Source of the DNA: Flavobacterium sp. HTF | GTDB taxonomy: Bacteria > Bacteroidota > Bacteroidia > Flavobacteriales > Flavobacteriaceae | Reading direction: 5' to 3' | DNA length: 49,885 bases | NCBI RefSeq assembly: GCF_003105115.1 | Contig: NZ_QETH01000029.1 | Span: 1-49,885 of the forward strand | In this document: positions 27,616 to 36,752 of the stretch, in pieces | How positions within the stretch are numbered: position 1 is the stretch's first letter | Layout of the letters: each line of letters starts with the position of its first letter | Translations under genes and position numbers: made by a program | The notes under the pieces: model-generated | Seen by the model: only the letters and a program-made list of their open reading frames with translations | Told to the model about the DNA's origin: nothing | The model's database searches: none

Positions 27616-28566
27616 ATGAAAAACATAACCCCTACACTAAAAAAATCAGCACTGGTGTGTCTGATTGGAACATTTTTCCTGATTTCGATTGATAGTCTGG
27701 CACAACGTCACGGTGGCGCCGGTCACAGAAACGGTGGAGCAACACAAGTAAGGCCTACAAGACCTGCAAATCAATCCAGACCTGCCGTAAACAAACCTAA
27801 TAGAACGAGACCAGCTGCAACGAGACCAGGATCAAATAATTCCGGAACTAAAATAAGCAGGCCTACAAATTCTAATTCAAAAATCAGTAATAGAAATAAT
27901 GCAACAACAAGAAATTCCAATAATACAAGAAACTCAAATAACAGAAACACAAACATAAGCGGCAATACAAGAAACAGAAATGTTGACCGAAGCAGAGATA
28001 TTACCATCAATAACAACCGTAATACAGTAGTAAGAAGAAATACAGTAGTTTACGCCCGTCCGCCCTATAGATATGGCGGCTACAGATATCATGCTTATAA
28101 TCCGTATTTCTTTCATCCTTACAGACCTTTTTATTATGGACCTGTTTGGCATCCGTGGGGATTTTTTGTTGCTACTTTAGCTGTTACAGCAATTGTTGTC
28201 AGCGTTGAAAATAATCAGTATCATTATGATCAGGGGGTTTGGTATGCCCCTTCAAACGGAGGTTATACGGCTGTGCCTGCCCCCGTTGGCGGAACAGCAA
28301 ATAACATTCCGAGTGGTGCACAAACGGTAAATACAGGAACGGTCAATAATTACTATTATGGCGGAACTTACTATGAAAAAGATGGCAATTCATACAAAGT
28401 AGTTGCTCCAACCGCAGGAACAGTTGTAGATCATTTACCTGAAGGCGGTGAAGAAGTTACAATTGGAGATGTAAAATACGTGAAATTTGGTGAAACCTAT
28501 TACCAACCCATTCAGGTTGATGGAAAAGACAAATATGAAGTCGTTCTGGTCGAAGAAGATAAATAA
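27616..28566 (+). CDS. DUF6515 family secreted protein, Asn/Arg/Thr-rich
   Basis: A 316-residue protein. The N-terminus has a signal peptide ending near SLAQRHGG; a TTG two codons before ATG 27616 is also open. Residues about 35-140 are low-complexity, rich in Asn, Arg, Thr and Ser (RNNATTRNSNNTRNSNNR). A hydrophobic segment (FFVATLAVTAIVVSV) and a C-terminal DUF6515 domain follow, with GGTYYEKDGNSYKVV and GETYYQPIQVDGKDKYEVV. The role is unknown; secretion and a surface location are likely. The frame is clearly coding despite low complexity, given its length and C-terminal domain. Confidence 0.85.
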   Translation: MKNITPTLKKSALVCLIGTFFLISIDSLAQRHGGAGHRNGGATQVRPTRPANQSRPAVNKPNRTRPAATRPGSNNSGTKISRPTNSNSKISNRNNATTRNSNNTRNSNNRNTNISGNTRNRNVDRSRDITINNNRNTVVRRNTVVYARPPYRYGGYRYHAYNPYFFHPYRPFYYGPVWHPWGFFVATLAVTAIVVSVENNQYHYDQGVWYAPSNGGYTAVPAPVGGTANNIPSGAQTVNTGTVNNYYYGGTYYEKDGNSYKVVAPTAGTVVDHLPEGGEEVTIGDVKYVKFGETYYQPIQVDGKDKYEVVLVEEDK

Positions 28567-28676
28567 CAAAATATAATTATTTTATTAATTCCATCAAACT
28601 AATATAACTTTAAAAGTTATTTTCATACTTTTGATTTAACTTATTGATAACCAATACAGCTTAAAAAACCATTATA

Positions 28677-29819
28677 ATGAAAAATAAAACTTTTTGGATT
28701 TTCGCTTTGCTGACAATCTGCATAATTTCAATCACTTACGGGGTAACAAGATTAATTACCCCAAAAGAAAAAGCAAGTAAAACAGCAATGGAATGTCATG
28801 AAACTCCAAATACTGAAGAGGCATCAGTATTTAAACCCACTATCGAAAATAAAAATAAACCGGGGGTAAAAGCACCCAAAGGGATGGTTTGGATTCCGGG
28901 TGGTGAATTTTCTATGGGAAGCAATGTCGAAGACGAGAGCTTATGCAGTATAAAAGGAGTTACAAAAGACGCCGCCCCTATTCATCGTGTATATGTTGAT
29001 GGCTATTTTATGGATGAAACAGAAGTTACAAATGAACAATATGCCGAATTTGTAAAAGCCACGGGTTATATTACAGTTGCAGAACAAAAACCAACGAAGG
29101 AAGAATTTCCAACGGCAGCCGATGAAGACTTAATCGCCGGGTCTGTTGTCTTTTCGCCTACGCCGTCAGCAGTAAACTTAAATAATTTCCTGCAATGGTG
29201 GGCTTATATTGGCGGAACTGACTGGAAACATCCGGAAGGTCCGGGAAGCTCTATAGCCGGAAGAGAAAAATATCCTGTTGTTCAGATTGCTTATGAAGAT
29301 GCTGCTGCTTATGCAAAATGGGCAGGTAAAAGATTACCAACCGAAGCCGAATGGGAATTCGCTGCAAGAGGAGGAAAAACCGGAAACTTATATGCCTGGG
29401 GAAATACCTTAAAACCAAAAGGAAAATTTCAGGCAAATATTTATCAGGGGCATTTCCCGATAAAAGATGGTGACACAGGCGAAGATGGTTTTAAAGGTAT
29501 TGCGCCTACTGCTCAATATGCTCCAAATGCATACGGTTTGTATGACATGGCAGGAAATGTATGGGAATGGGTTAATGACTGGTATAGTGTAGATTATTAT
29601 AAATCTCTGAGCGAAAATGGTAAAGTAGCCAAAAACCCGCAGGGGCCTGAAGCTTATAATGATCCAAACGATACAAATGAAATAAAAAAAGTACATCGTG
29701 GAGGATCTTTTCTTTGTACTGACCAATATTGTACACGCTATATGGTGGGTACAAGAGGAAAAGGAGAAGTACGATCTGCTGCAAATCATCTTGGTTTTCG
29801 ATGCGTAAAAAGCATATAA
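28677..29819 (+). CDS. Formylglycine-generating enzyme family protein (SUMF1-like)
   Basis: A 380-residue protein. An N-terminal membrane anchor or signal (residues about 5-25) leads a full FGE-sulfatase domain from about residue 65: MVWIPGGEFSMGS, FMDETEVTNEQYAEF, PVVQIAYEDAAAYAKWAGKR, LPTEAEWEFAARGG, GLYDMAGNVWEWVNDWY and GGSFLC...NHLGFRC. It keeps both active-site cysteines, Cys347 and Cys352 (CTDQYC), as in true formylglycine-generating enzymes, unlike the related gliding lipoproteins GldJ/GldK. It should convert the Cys or Ser of a sulfatase CxPxR motif to formylglycine in the periplasm. No sulfatase is in this window, so the partner is elsewhere. Confidence 0.9.
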   Translation: MKNKTFWIFALLTICIISITYGVTRLITPKEKASKTAMECHETPNTEEASVFKPTIENKNKPGVKAPKGMVWIPGGEFSMGSNVEDESLCSIKGVTKDAAPIHRVYVDGYFMDETEVTNEQYAEFVKATGYITVAEQKPTKEEFPTAADEDLIAGSVVFSPTPSAVNLNNFLQWWAYIGGTDWKHPEGPGSSIAGREKYPVVQIAYEDAAAYAKWAGKRLPTEAEWEFAARGGKTGNLYAWGNTLKPKGKFQANIYQGHFPIKDGDTGEDGFKGIAPTAQYAPNAYGLYDMAGNVWEWVNDWYSVDYYKSLSENGKVAKNPQGPEAYNDPNDTNEIKKVHRGGSFLCTDQYCTRYMVGTRGKGEVRSAANHLGFRCVKSI

Positions 29820-29837
29820 AAATATATAAAGAACATA

Positions 29838-29870
29838 AAAACGGATTCTATTCATTTAGAATCCGTTTTT
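29838..29870 (+). terminator. Terminator after the formylglycine-generating enzyme gene
   Basis: A stem of about 12 bp, AAACGGATTCTA/TAGAATCCGTTT, with a six-base loop, followed by T-rich sequence. Confidence 0.87.
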
Positions 29871-29918
29871 GTTTGATTTGATATAAAAAACTCTAATTTT
29901 CGAGCTAATAAAAATACT

Positions 29919-29926
29919 TATCTTTG
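29919..29926 (+). promoter_or_regulatory. -7 promoter element TATCTTTG before pepT
   Basis: A perfect TAnnTTTG box ending 15 bases before the pepT ATG, giving an almost leaderless transcript. Confidence 0.6.
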
Positions 29927-29941
29927 CTAAAAAAATAAAAA

Positions 29942-31219
29942 ATGCAACATATTATTGATCGTTTTATCAGTTACGTCACCATAGACACAGAATCTGATCC
30001 AAATTCGCAAACAACTCCAAGCACACAAAAACAATGGAATCTTGCCAATAAATTAGTCGAAGAATTAAAAACAATTGGCTTGCAGGATGTTACAATAGAC
30101 GACAAAGCTTACATCATGGCAACTTTACCGAGTAACGTTGAACATGAAGTTCCAACAATTGGTTTTATTTCCCATTTTGATACTTCACCTGATTTTAGTG
30201 GCGCCAATGTAAAACCTCAGATTGTCGAAAATTATGACGGAAAAGATATTATTCTGAATGCTGAAAAAAACATCGTTTTATCTCCAAATTACTTCAAAGA
30301 TTTATTACAATATAAAGGTCAGACGATCATTACCACTGACGGAACAACTTTGTTAGGTGCCGATGACAAAGCCGGTATTACAGAGATTGTTTCTGCAATG
30401 GAATATTTGATTCAGCACCCGGAAATCAAACACGGCAAAATCAGAATTGGATTTACTCCTGATGAAGAAATCGGTCGTGGGGCACATCATTTTGATGTGG
30501 AGAAATTCGGAGCGCAATGGGCATACACCATGGATGGAAGCCAGATTGGTGAATTAGAACATGAAAATTTTAACGCTGCAGGAGCAAAAATTACCTTCAA
30601 AGGAAAAAGCGTTCATCCTGGTTATGCCAAAGGAAAAATGATCAATTCAATGCTTTTGGCAAATGAATTTATCAACGAACTTCCGAAAGGAGAAACTCCT
30701 CAGGAAACAAAAGGTTATGAAGGTTTCTTTCACGTACATCATTTAACAGGAAGTATCGAAGAAACTGTTCTGGAACTTATTATCCGTGATCATAACAAAA
30801 AGAAATTCGAAAAAAGAAAAGAACTTATTGGTAAAATCACCAAAGCTTTTAATAAAAAATTCGCTAAGAAATTTGGGGAAGATATTGTAATTGCAGAAGT
30901 AAGAGACCAGTATTTTAACATGAAGGAAAAAGTACTTCCTGTAAAACATATCGTTGATATTGCCGAAAAAGCAATGCGTGAATTGAATATCAAACCTATC
31001 ATAAAACCAATTCGTGGCGGAACAGATGGTTCTCAGTTATCGTATATGGGTTTACCTTGTCCGAACATTTTTGCGGGCGGACATAACTTTCACGGAAAAT
31101 ATGAATATGTTCCGGCAGAAAGCATCCAGAAAGCGACTGATGTCATTGTGAAAATTGCTGAATTAACAGCAATTCCGGGAGTTTTTGATGTTGCCGAAAA
31201 AACTAAAAGAAGCAAGTAA
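29942..31219 (+). CDS. pepT: Peptidase T (tripeptide aminopeptidase)
   Basis: A 425-residue M20 metallopeptidase that removes the N-terminal residue from tripeptides in the cytoplasm. Seen in order: [33 protein letters not shown] with the first metal His, LGADDKAGI (Asp bridging the two metals), [14 protein letters not shown] with the Glu-Glu base, [48 protein letters not shown]. All ligands are present and the length is close to the usual 410. The C-terminal 32 bases overlap the next gene, so the two form an operon. Confidence 0.96.
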   Translation: MQHIIDRFISYVTIDTESDPNSQTTPSTQKQWNLANKLVEELKTIGLQDVTIDDKAYIMATLPSNVEHEVPTIGFISHFDTSPDFSGANVKPQIVENYDGKDIILNAEKNIVLSPNYFKDLLQYKGQTIITTDGTTLLGADDKAGITEIVSAMEYLIQHPEIKHGKIRIGFTPDEEIGRGAHHFDVEKFGAQWAYTMDGSQIGELEHENFNAAGAKITFKGKSVHPGYAKGKMINSMLLANEFINELPKGETPQETKGYEGFFHVHHLTGSIEETVLELIIRDHNKKKFEKRKELIGKITKAFNKKFAKKFGEDIVIAEVRDQYFNMKEKVLPVKHIVDIAEKAMRELNIKPIIKPIRGGTDGSQLSYMGLPCPNIFAGGHNFHGKYEYVPAESIQKATDVIVKIAELTAIPGVFDVAEKTKRSK

Positions 31220-31808
31220 GTTGGAATCTCAGTCTGATAATAAAGGTATTTGGAAATTTAGCCAAAAATGGGAAGAAGAACTACTTCTGCTCCAATCTAT
31301 TATTGACAAAACAGAACTGACAGAAACCACAAAATGGGGCGGCCCGGTTTATGTTTTTAACAAAAAAAATGTAATTGGCCTTGGCGGCTTCAAAGATTAT
31401 TTTGCCATTTGGTTCTTCAACGGCGTTTTTCTTAAAGACGAAAAAAAGAAATTAATAAATGCTCAGGAAGACAGAACCAAATCACTTCGTCAGTGGCGTT
31501 TTACTTCAAAAGAAGAAATAAACGAGACAGTCATTTTAGAATATATCAAAGAAGCGATTGAAAACGAAAAACAGGAAAAAATCATTAAACCTTCAAAAAA
31601 GGAAGCTATTGTGTCTGAACTTCTGGAAAAAGAAATGATTCAGAACCCTGCATTAAAAGCAGCTTTTGAGAAATTTTCCCCTTATAAGCAATATGAGTTT
31701 TTAGAATATATTGAATCTGCAAAACAAGAAAAAACCAGAATTTCCAGGATTGAAAAAGTCATTCCAATGATTTTAGGCAATCGTGGACTGAATGATAAAT
31801 ATCGATAA
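31188..31808 (+). CDS. YdeI/OmpD-associated family protein (DUF1801-like)
   Basis: A 206-residue cytoplasmic protein. The first 120 residues have the DUF1801/YdhG-like pattern, with [20 protein letters not shown] and [17 protein letters not shown]. The rest matches the OmdA/YdeI tail ([20 protein letters not shown]). The biochemical role is unknown. It starts inside the pepT gene: ATG 31188 is favoured, while a TTG one codon before is open too. Coupled expression with pepT is likely. Confidence 0.83.
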   Translation: MLPKKLKEASKLESQSDNKGIWKFSQKWEEELLLLQSIIDKTELTETTKWGGPVYVFNKKNVIGLGGFKDYFAIWFFNGVFLKDEKKKLINAQEDRTKSLRQWRFTSKEEINETVILEYIKEAIENEKQEKIIKPSKKEAIVSELLEKEMIQNPALKAAFEKFSPYKQYEFLEYIESAKQEKTRISRIEKVIPMILGNRGLNDKYR

Positions 31809-31908
31809 AATTAAATTCCAATCCGGAAGCTTCGGGATAAATTCCAAATTCCAATTTTCTGGAGATTCTGAATATACCGAAGCTTCGGAAGAAGAATTTC
31901 CAACTACA

Positions 31909-31957
31909 CGAAAACCTTTGTCAAAGTTTAAAATTTGGCAAAGGGTTTTCGCTTTTT
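31909..31957 (+). terminator. Terminator after the pepT operon
   Basis: A long hairpin with stem CGAAAACC-TTTG/CAAA-GGGTTTTCG (one bulged G) and a T-run after it. Confidence 0.75.
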
Positions 31958-32082
31958 TGTGATCCTGACGAAGGAAGGATCATACAAGAAACTCAGCATA
32001 ATCGTCAATCTTGTGGATTCTGGCATGTGATCCTTCCTTTGTAAGGATGACAAGATTGGGCAAATCAAATCTTTAAACAAAA

Positions 32083-32120
32083 AAAAATCCCAAACTCCAT
32101 TTTGGAATTTGGGATTTTTG
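32083..32120. terminator. Bidirectional terminator between the pepT operon and yajC
   Basis: A stem of AAAATCCCAAA with TTTGGGATTTT, extended by TCCA/TGGA inside. Poly-A on one side and poly-T on the other allow use from both strands; it is the likely end of the yajC transcript. Confidence 0.83.
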
Positions 32121-32138
32121 TTTTTTTGAATTTAAAAC

Positions 32139-32414
32139 TTAAGCTTTTTTATTCAAAGCAGCAGTTTTCTCTAAAGAAATAGCTGATCTGTCTATTTTTA
32201 ATTTTCCTGACATTGTTTCTATTACTAAAGTAGCTTCAGAAATTTCAGTAACTTTTCCGTGAATACCTCCAATAGTGATAATCTTGTCTCCTATTTTTAA
32301 ACTTTGAGCAAATTCTTTCTCTCTTTTAGCCTTTTTTTGTGCTGGCATAATCATAAAGAAATAAAGGACTACGAACATCAATAAATAAGGAGCAAATTTC
32401 ATTATATCTTGCAT
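32139..32414 (-). CDS. yajC: Preprotein translocase subunit YajC
   Basis: A 91-residue protein of normal size. One N-terminal membrane helix (residues about 8-24, PYLLMFVVLYFFMIMPAQ) with the family motif MPAQKKAKRE, then a small cytoplasmic SH3-like domain with GDKIITIGGIHGKVTE. YajC associates with the SecDF-YajC-YidC part of the protein translocase. It lies 55 bases downstream of nusB on the same strand, so a two-gene operon is likely. The start at 32414 is the only suitable ATG. Confidence 0.95.
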   Translation of the reverse strand: MQDIMKFAPYLLMFVVLYFFMIMPAQKKAKREKEFAQSLKIGDKIITIGGIHGKVTEISEATLVIETMSGKLKIDRSAISLEKTAALNKKA

Positions 32415-32469
32415 AATTTTTTGTTTTTATTGTTTAGAATTTATGTTTGTTTTTGAGAATTTATTTCAA

Positions 32470-33414
32470 TTACATCAAACCTCTTCCAACTTTAATCAGC
32501 TTTTTGCTGGCTTCCAGTTCTTTGACTAAATTGTCTAAAATTCCGTTGATAAAAATACTGCTTTTTGGTGTAGAATACTCTTTTGCAATTTCTAAATATT
32601 CGTTAAGAGTTACTTTAACCGGAATTGAAGGAAATTTTAAAAACTCACAAATCGCCATTTTTAAAATAATAGTATCAATTTCTGCAATACGGTCGCTGTC
32701 CCAGTTTGGTGTTTTGTCTTCGTATTCTTTTGCTAAAACAGACTCATTTAAAACTGTTCTTCTGAACAGGTCTTTTGCAAAATCTTTGTCTTCAACATCT
32801 TTGTACAATTTTGGAACTCTGAAATCATCTGAATCTTCCGTTTTGATAGCTTTCAGTTGTTTGATAATATGTGTATTTACAACCGGAATATCATCAACCC
32901 ATGTTAGTTTATCATCTTCCAGGTACTCATATAATTTTTCGTTCGGAACGATAACATTTTCAAACAAATCAATTATAAATTGTCTGTCTTCTTCAAATGT
33001 ATGCGTAGCATTGCTCATGTAGTTTTTATACAAATCGCTTGCTTTAATATCATTTAAAAGTAAAATGATATAATCATCGTTTAATGACCAGTTGTTGATT
33101 TTACGGTTTTCTAAAGCGATACTCAAAGAGTTGCTTTCTGCAAGAAGCTGAAAAATTTTGTTTTTGATAAATTTTTCGTTCGGATTACGTTCTGCTGCAG
33201 TTGCAAGATGTTTTTTACTTGAAAGATGTAAAAAAACAGATTCTTTTTTACATATCTCTATTAATGAAGATAACATTATTAAATATAAGTCCTGAATATT
33301 ATCTATGCTGTAGAAAAGAAATTTCTCTTCTTTTTCGAGATTATCAGAACCGCTTTGATGCATAGCATAAATGGATTGCATTACCTTAACGCGTATGTGT
33401 CTTCTATTTACCAC
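32470..33414 (-). CDS. nusB: Transcription antitermination protein NusB
   Basis: A 314-residue protein, about twice the length of the E. coli protein, as is usual in Bacteroidota. The N-terminal MVNRRHIRVKVMQSIYAMHQ is the NusB start, and the conserved helical core with VKVTLNEYLEIAKEYSTP and FINGILDNLVKEL is at the C-terminal end, the middle being an insert. NusB binds BoxA RNA with NusE to keep polymerase processive on rRNA operons. The start is GTG at 33414, supported by the family alignment. A promoter box sits 28 bases upstream. Confidence 0.95.
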   Translation of the reverse strand: MVNRRHIRVKVMQSIYAMHQSGSDNLEKEEKFLFYSIDNIQDLYLIMLSSLIEICKKESVFLHLSSKKHLATAAERNPNEKFIKNKIFQLLAESNSLSIALENRKINNWSLNDDYIILLLNDIKASDLYKNYMSNATHTFEEDRQFIIDLFENVIVPNEKLYEYLEDDKLTWVDDIPVVNTHIIKQLKAIKTEDSDDFRVPKLYKDVEDKDFAKDLFRRTVLNESVLAKEYEDKTPNWDSDRIAEIDTIILKMAICEFLKFPSIPVKVTLNEYLEIAKEYSTPKSSIFINGILDNLVKELEASKKLIKVGRGLM

Positions 33415-33442
33415 CTTGTAAGAACATTTAAAAATTAGGGTG

Positions 33443-33450
33443 CAAAAATA
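33443..33450 (-). promoter_or_regulatory. -7 promoter element TATTTTTG before nusB
   Basis: A perfect TAnnTTTG on the minus strand, 28 bases before the GTG start. Confidence 0.55.
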
Positions 33451-33532
33451 AGAATTAAAGAGGTTAAATTAAAATTTTATCCAATAAAAAACGCAATTCG
33501 CAAGTAATTAAGTCTGAGTCTAAAAAAGAGTT

Positions 33533-33584
33533 CCGTTTTTTGGCTGAGTTTTAGAATTATCTGAAAACTTAAGCCAAAAAACGG
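33533..33584 (-). terminator. Long hairpin terminator after the leucine dehydrogenase gene
   Basis: An outer stem of 13 bp, CCGTTTTTTGGCT/AGCCAAAAAACGG, and an inner stem AGTTTT/AAAACT (33547-33552 and 33564-33569). It lies 24 bases downstream of the stop on the minus strand. Confidence 0.8.
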
Positions 33585-33608
33585 GACAATAAATTATTAA
33601 AAAACTAT

Positions 33609-34715
33609 TTATTTTTTGCTGTTTTCTAATTTTCTCTGATCGATACGATTCTGAGCAATTGTAAGCGCAGCTTTATGTGTTGTCATTCCGTTTTTCACGG
33701 CATAATCGATAATCTCTAAAGTAGTATTATAGATATTCTCTGTTTTGCTCATGATTTCGGCTTTACCGTAATGCTCCAATTCAGCATATACATTGATGAT
33801 TCCACCAGCATTTATAAGGAAATCAGGAGCATATAAAATACCTCTTTCCTGTAATCTTGCACCGTGAACATTTTCATCTGCTAACTGATTGTTGGCAGCA
33901 CCGGCAATTACTTTTGCTTTAATCTTATCTACTGTCGCATCATTGATAGTTGCTCCCATTGCACATGGTGCATAGATGTCAACATCTGCGGTGTATAAAT
34001 CTTCGCCAGTATAAATGGTTGCATTATATTTTGAAGCTACCTGATATAATTTCTCTTCGTTGATATCGGTAATCGTAACCTGTGCTCCTTCTTTAGTCAA
34101 ATACTCAACCAAAGTTTCACCCACGTGTCCGATTCCCTGAACCAAAACTTTTTTACCATCCAGAACATCAGAACCAAACTGACTTTTTGCAGCTGCTTTC
34201 ATTCCTAAATAAACACCGTAAGCTGTTACAGGAGAAGGATTTCCGGAACCACCTCTTTCTTCAGAGATACCGGTAACATAAGGCGTTACATCTCTTACAG
34301 TATCCATGTCCTTAGTTTCCATTCCAACATCTTCTGCTGTAATATATCTTCCGCTCAGAGAGTGAACAAATTCACCAAATTTACGCATTAACTCAGGTGT
34401 TTTCTGTGTTTTCGCATCACCAATAATTACTGCTTTTCCACCACCAATATTAAGTCCTGTAATAGCAGATTTATAAGTCATACCTCTTGAAAGACGTAAA
34501 ACATCGTTTAGAGCTTCCCATTCAGTATTATAATTCCACATTCTGGTACCTCCTAAGGCCGGCCCCATAACAGAATTATGAATACCAATAATTGCTTTTA
34601 AACCCGTATCTTTGTCATTGCAAAATACAATTTGTTCGTGATCGTCAAAAGATAACTGACCAAAAACAGGATCCATTTTTTGAAGTTCTTTTCCAGTTGC
34701 GAAAGTTGCATCCAT
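33609..34715 (-). CDS. Leucine dehydrogenase (Glu/Leu/Phe/Val dehydrogenase family)
   Basis: A 368-residue NAD-dependent enzyme that deaminates leucine and other branched-chain amino acids to 2-oxo acids. Seen: GPALGGTRMWNY, the catalytic GLNIGGGKAVIIGD lysine loop, GRYITAEDVGM, the Rossmann loop VQGIGHVGETL, APCAMGATIND and AGAANNQL. The length and motifs fit leucine or valine dehydrogenases closer than glutamate dehydrogenases (no GLSGGGKGG loop). It is a single-gene unit with a promoter box 50 bases upstream. It feeds the same breakdown pathway as the HMG-CoA lyase in this window. Confidence 0.92.
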   Translation of the reverse strand: MDATFATGKELQKMDPVFGQLSFDDHEQIVFCNDKDTGLKAIIGIHNSVMGPALGGTRMWNYNTEWEALNDVLRLSRGMTYKSAITGLNIGGGKAVIIGDAKTQKTPELMRKFGEFVHSLSGRYITAEDVGMETKDMDTVRDVTPYVTGISEERGGSGNPSPVTAYGVYLGMKAAAKSQFGSDVLDGKKVLVQGIGHVGETLVEYLTKEGAQVTITDINEEKLYQVASKYNATIYTGEDLYTADVDIYAPCAMGATINDATVDKIKAKVIAGAANNQLADENVHGARLQERGILYAPDFLINAGGIINVYAELEHYGKAEIMSKTENIYNTTLEIIDYAVKNGMTTHKAALTIAQNRIDQRKLENSKK

Positions 34716-34765
34716 AGCGCTACTATTTATTTGTTTAAAATTATGAATTTGTCAAAAAGACATCT

Positions 34766-34773
34766 CAAACATA
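34766..34773 (-). promoter_or_regulatory. -7 promoter element TATGTTTG before leucine dehydrogenase
   Basis: A TAnnTTTG box on the minus strand, 50 bases before the ATG. The leader would be about 40 bases. Confidence 0.5.
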
Positions 34774-34920
34774 AACAAAAAATACACTTGTGCTAATTTT
34801 TTATCTTTAAAATAACAAATTATCAATCGGTTTATTTTGATTAAATTGTATTTTACATTGCTTTTAATTGAAAGTAACTTATAAAATCAATATCATTTCA
34901 ACATTGAATATCTTAAAAAA

Positions 34921-36699
34921 ATGAAAGAATTACGCTATTTAAACAAATACTTCATTAAATATAAATACAGTTTTTTATTAGGAATTTTAATCACCATAAT
35001 CGCACAAATTTTCTTTTTATTTACTCCCAAACTGGTCAGTGAGTCTTTTGATGTGATTGAAAGCTTTTTGAAATTATCAGAAAGTGATCAGAAATTACAA
35101 ATAATCAGAAGTTTTCATAAACAGGAACTGCTTCATAATGTGTACTTAATTATCGGAAGTGCTGTTGTGGGCGGAGTACTTACGTTTTTAATGAGACAAA
35201 CTTTGATTGTCATGTCGCGTCATATCGAGTTTGATTTAAAAAACGAAGTTTTTAAACAATATGAAAACCTTTCACAAAACTTTTACAAGCAAAACCGAAC
35301 CGGAGATTTAATGAACCGGATCAGTGAAGACGTTTCTAAAGTTCGTATGTATGTCGGGCCGGCCGTCATGTATACAATCAACACTTTTATACGCTTTGCC
35401 ATTGTTATCATCTATATGTATAATGTTTCGCCTTTACTGACTTTATACACGATTTTGCCCTTGCCTATTTTGTCTTATTGCATTTTCAGGCTAAGTTCAG
35501 AAATCAATAAACGTAGCACTACCTTTCAGCAATATTTATCTAAAGTTTCCAGTTTTTCACAGGAAATATTTTCAGGGATTCGGGTTATAAAAGCCTATTC
35601 TTTAGAGAATCAGCATCAGGACAATATGATAGCACTTGCCGAAGAAAGCAAAAGCAAGAGTTTGAGCCTGGCAAGAGTGCAGTCATTGTTTGGCCCGTTA
35701 ATGATTGCTCTGATCGGAATCAGTAATCTCGTTGTGATTTATTTCGGAGGAGTTATGTACATCAACGGAACGATTCCGAATATCGGAACCATTGCAGAAT
35801 TTATTCTATATGTAAACATGCTGACATGGCCTGTTGCTTCTTTGGGCTGGGTTTCGTCTATGGTTCAGGAAGCCGAAGCTTCTCAAAAACGTTTAAATGA
35901 ATTTTTGAAAATTGAACCGGAAATCAAAAACAACAATACTGATTCATCTGATATTCAGGGATCAATTTCATTTGAAGATGTAAGTTTTACTTATGAGGAT
36001 ACCAATATTCAGGCTTTAAAAAATGTCACTTTTACAGTAAAAAAAGGTGAAACCTTAGCCATTTTAGGAAAAACAGGTTCCGGAAAATCTACTATTTTGT
36101 CCTTAATCTCCAGATTGTATGATGTCACAGACGGAAGAATAACAATTGACCAAAATGAAATCAGTACTTTAAACCTAAACGACTTAAGGAACAATATTGG
36201 GATTGTACCGCAAGATGCTTTTTTATTCTCGGATACTATTAAGAACAACATCAAATTTGGTAATCAGAATGCCACTGATGAAGAAGTAATTGAAGCGGCA
36301 AAAAGTGCTGTGGTTCACGACAATATTATCACTTTTAACAAACAATATGACACCATTTTGGGCGAAAGAGGAATTACACTTTCGGGCGGGCAAAAACAGC
36401 GCGTTTCGATAGCGAGAGCCATTATAAAACAACCTGCAATTCTTCTTTTTGACGATTGTCTGTCTGCGGTAGACACTGAAACTGAAGAAACTATCCTTAA
36501 TAATTTATTTGAAATTTGTAAAGATAAAACTACAATAATTGTCAGTCATCGGGTTTCTTCTGCTAAAAATGCCGATAAAATAATCATTTTAGAAGATGGT
36601 GAGATCATACAACAAGGCTCTCATAATCAATTAATAAATCAGGATGGTTATTATGCGTCGTTATATTTAAAACAACTTTCGGAAAAAGAATTACTTTAA
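34921..36699 (+). CDS. ABC transporter, fused permease and ATPase (MdlA/MdlB-like exporter)
   Basis: A 592-residue half-transporter. The permease has six helices (about 20-310; EYELLSQNFYKQNRTGDLMNR-like coupling segment at 113-135). The ATPase domain follows, with Walker A LGKTGSGKST near residue 382, Q-loop VPQDAF, signature LSGGQKQR near residue 490, Walker B ILLFDDCLSAVD near residue 512 and the H-loop VSHR. The usual catalytic Glu after Walker B is Asp here (FDD), as in MdlA-type proteins, so ATP hydrolysis at this site may be weak. Probably exports lipid-like or drug substrates; the partner may be a second half elsewhere. Confidence 0.93.
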   Translation: MKELRYLNKYFIKYKYSFLLGILITIIAQIFFLFTPKLVSESFDVIESFLKLSESDQKLQIIRSFHKQELLHNVYLIIGSAVVGGVLTFLMRQTLIVMSRHIEFDLKNEVFKQYENLSQNFYKQNRTGDLMNRISEDVSKVRMYVGPAVMYTINTFIRFAIVIIYMYNVSPLLTLYTILPLPILSYCIFRLSSEINKRSTTFQQYLSKVSSFSQEIFSGIRVIKAYSLENQHQDNMIALAEESKSKSLSLARVQSLFGPLMIALIGISNLVVIYFGGVMYINGTIPNIGTIAEFILYVNMLTWPVASLGWVSSMVQEAEASQKRLNEFLKIEPEIKNNNTDSSDIQGSISFEDVSFTYEDTNIQALKNVTFTVKKGETLAILGKTGSGKSTILSLISRLYDVTDGRITIDQNEISTLNLNDLRNNIGIVPQDAFLFSDTIKNNIKFGNQNATDEEVIEAAKSAVVHDNIITFNKQYDTILGERGITLSGGQKQRVSIARAIIKQPAILLFDDCLSAVDTETEETILNNLFEICKDKTTIIVSHRVSSAKNADKIIILEDGEIIQQGSHNQLINQDGYYASLYLKQLSEKELL

Positions 36700-36752
36700 A
36701 TGTTGCGTAATAGATAATTTTTTATGATTTTTGAGTACTATTAATTCCAAAA

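Larger units (their letters stand above)
31809..32138. repeat. Gap with two terminators, AATTCC repeats and an inverted-repeat element
   Basis: No gene is supported. It contains an ATTCCAAATTCCAATTTT phrase and a CCGAAGCTTCGG palindrome (31878-31889), the two terminators described separately, and an inverted repeat with arms 31962-31982 and 32028-32048 (21 bases, two mismatches, 45-base spacer) built on TGATCCTTCCTTNGTNAGGAT. This arm sequence is a familiar intergenic phrase in Flavobacterium genomes. Confidence 0.75.

Noticed and set aside
27771..28152. Minus-strand frames opposite the Asn/Arg-rich DUF6515 region
   Set aside because: They are shadows of low-complexity coding DNA, rich in Leu and Val because of codon complementarity, with no start signals.
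28677..29819. GldJ or GldK gliding-motility lipoprotein
   Set aside because: Both FGE catalytic cysteines are present and there is no lipobox at the N-terminus, nor any other gld gene nearby.
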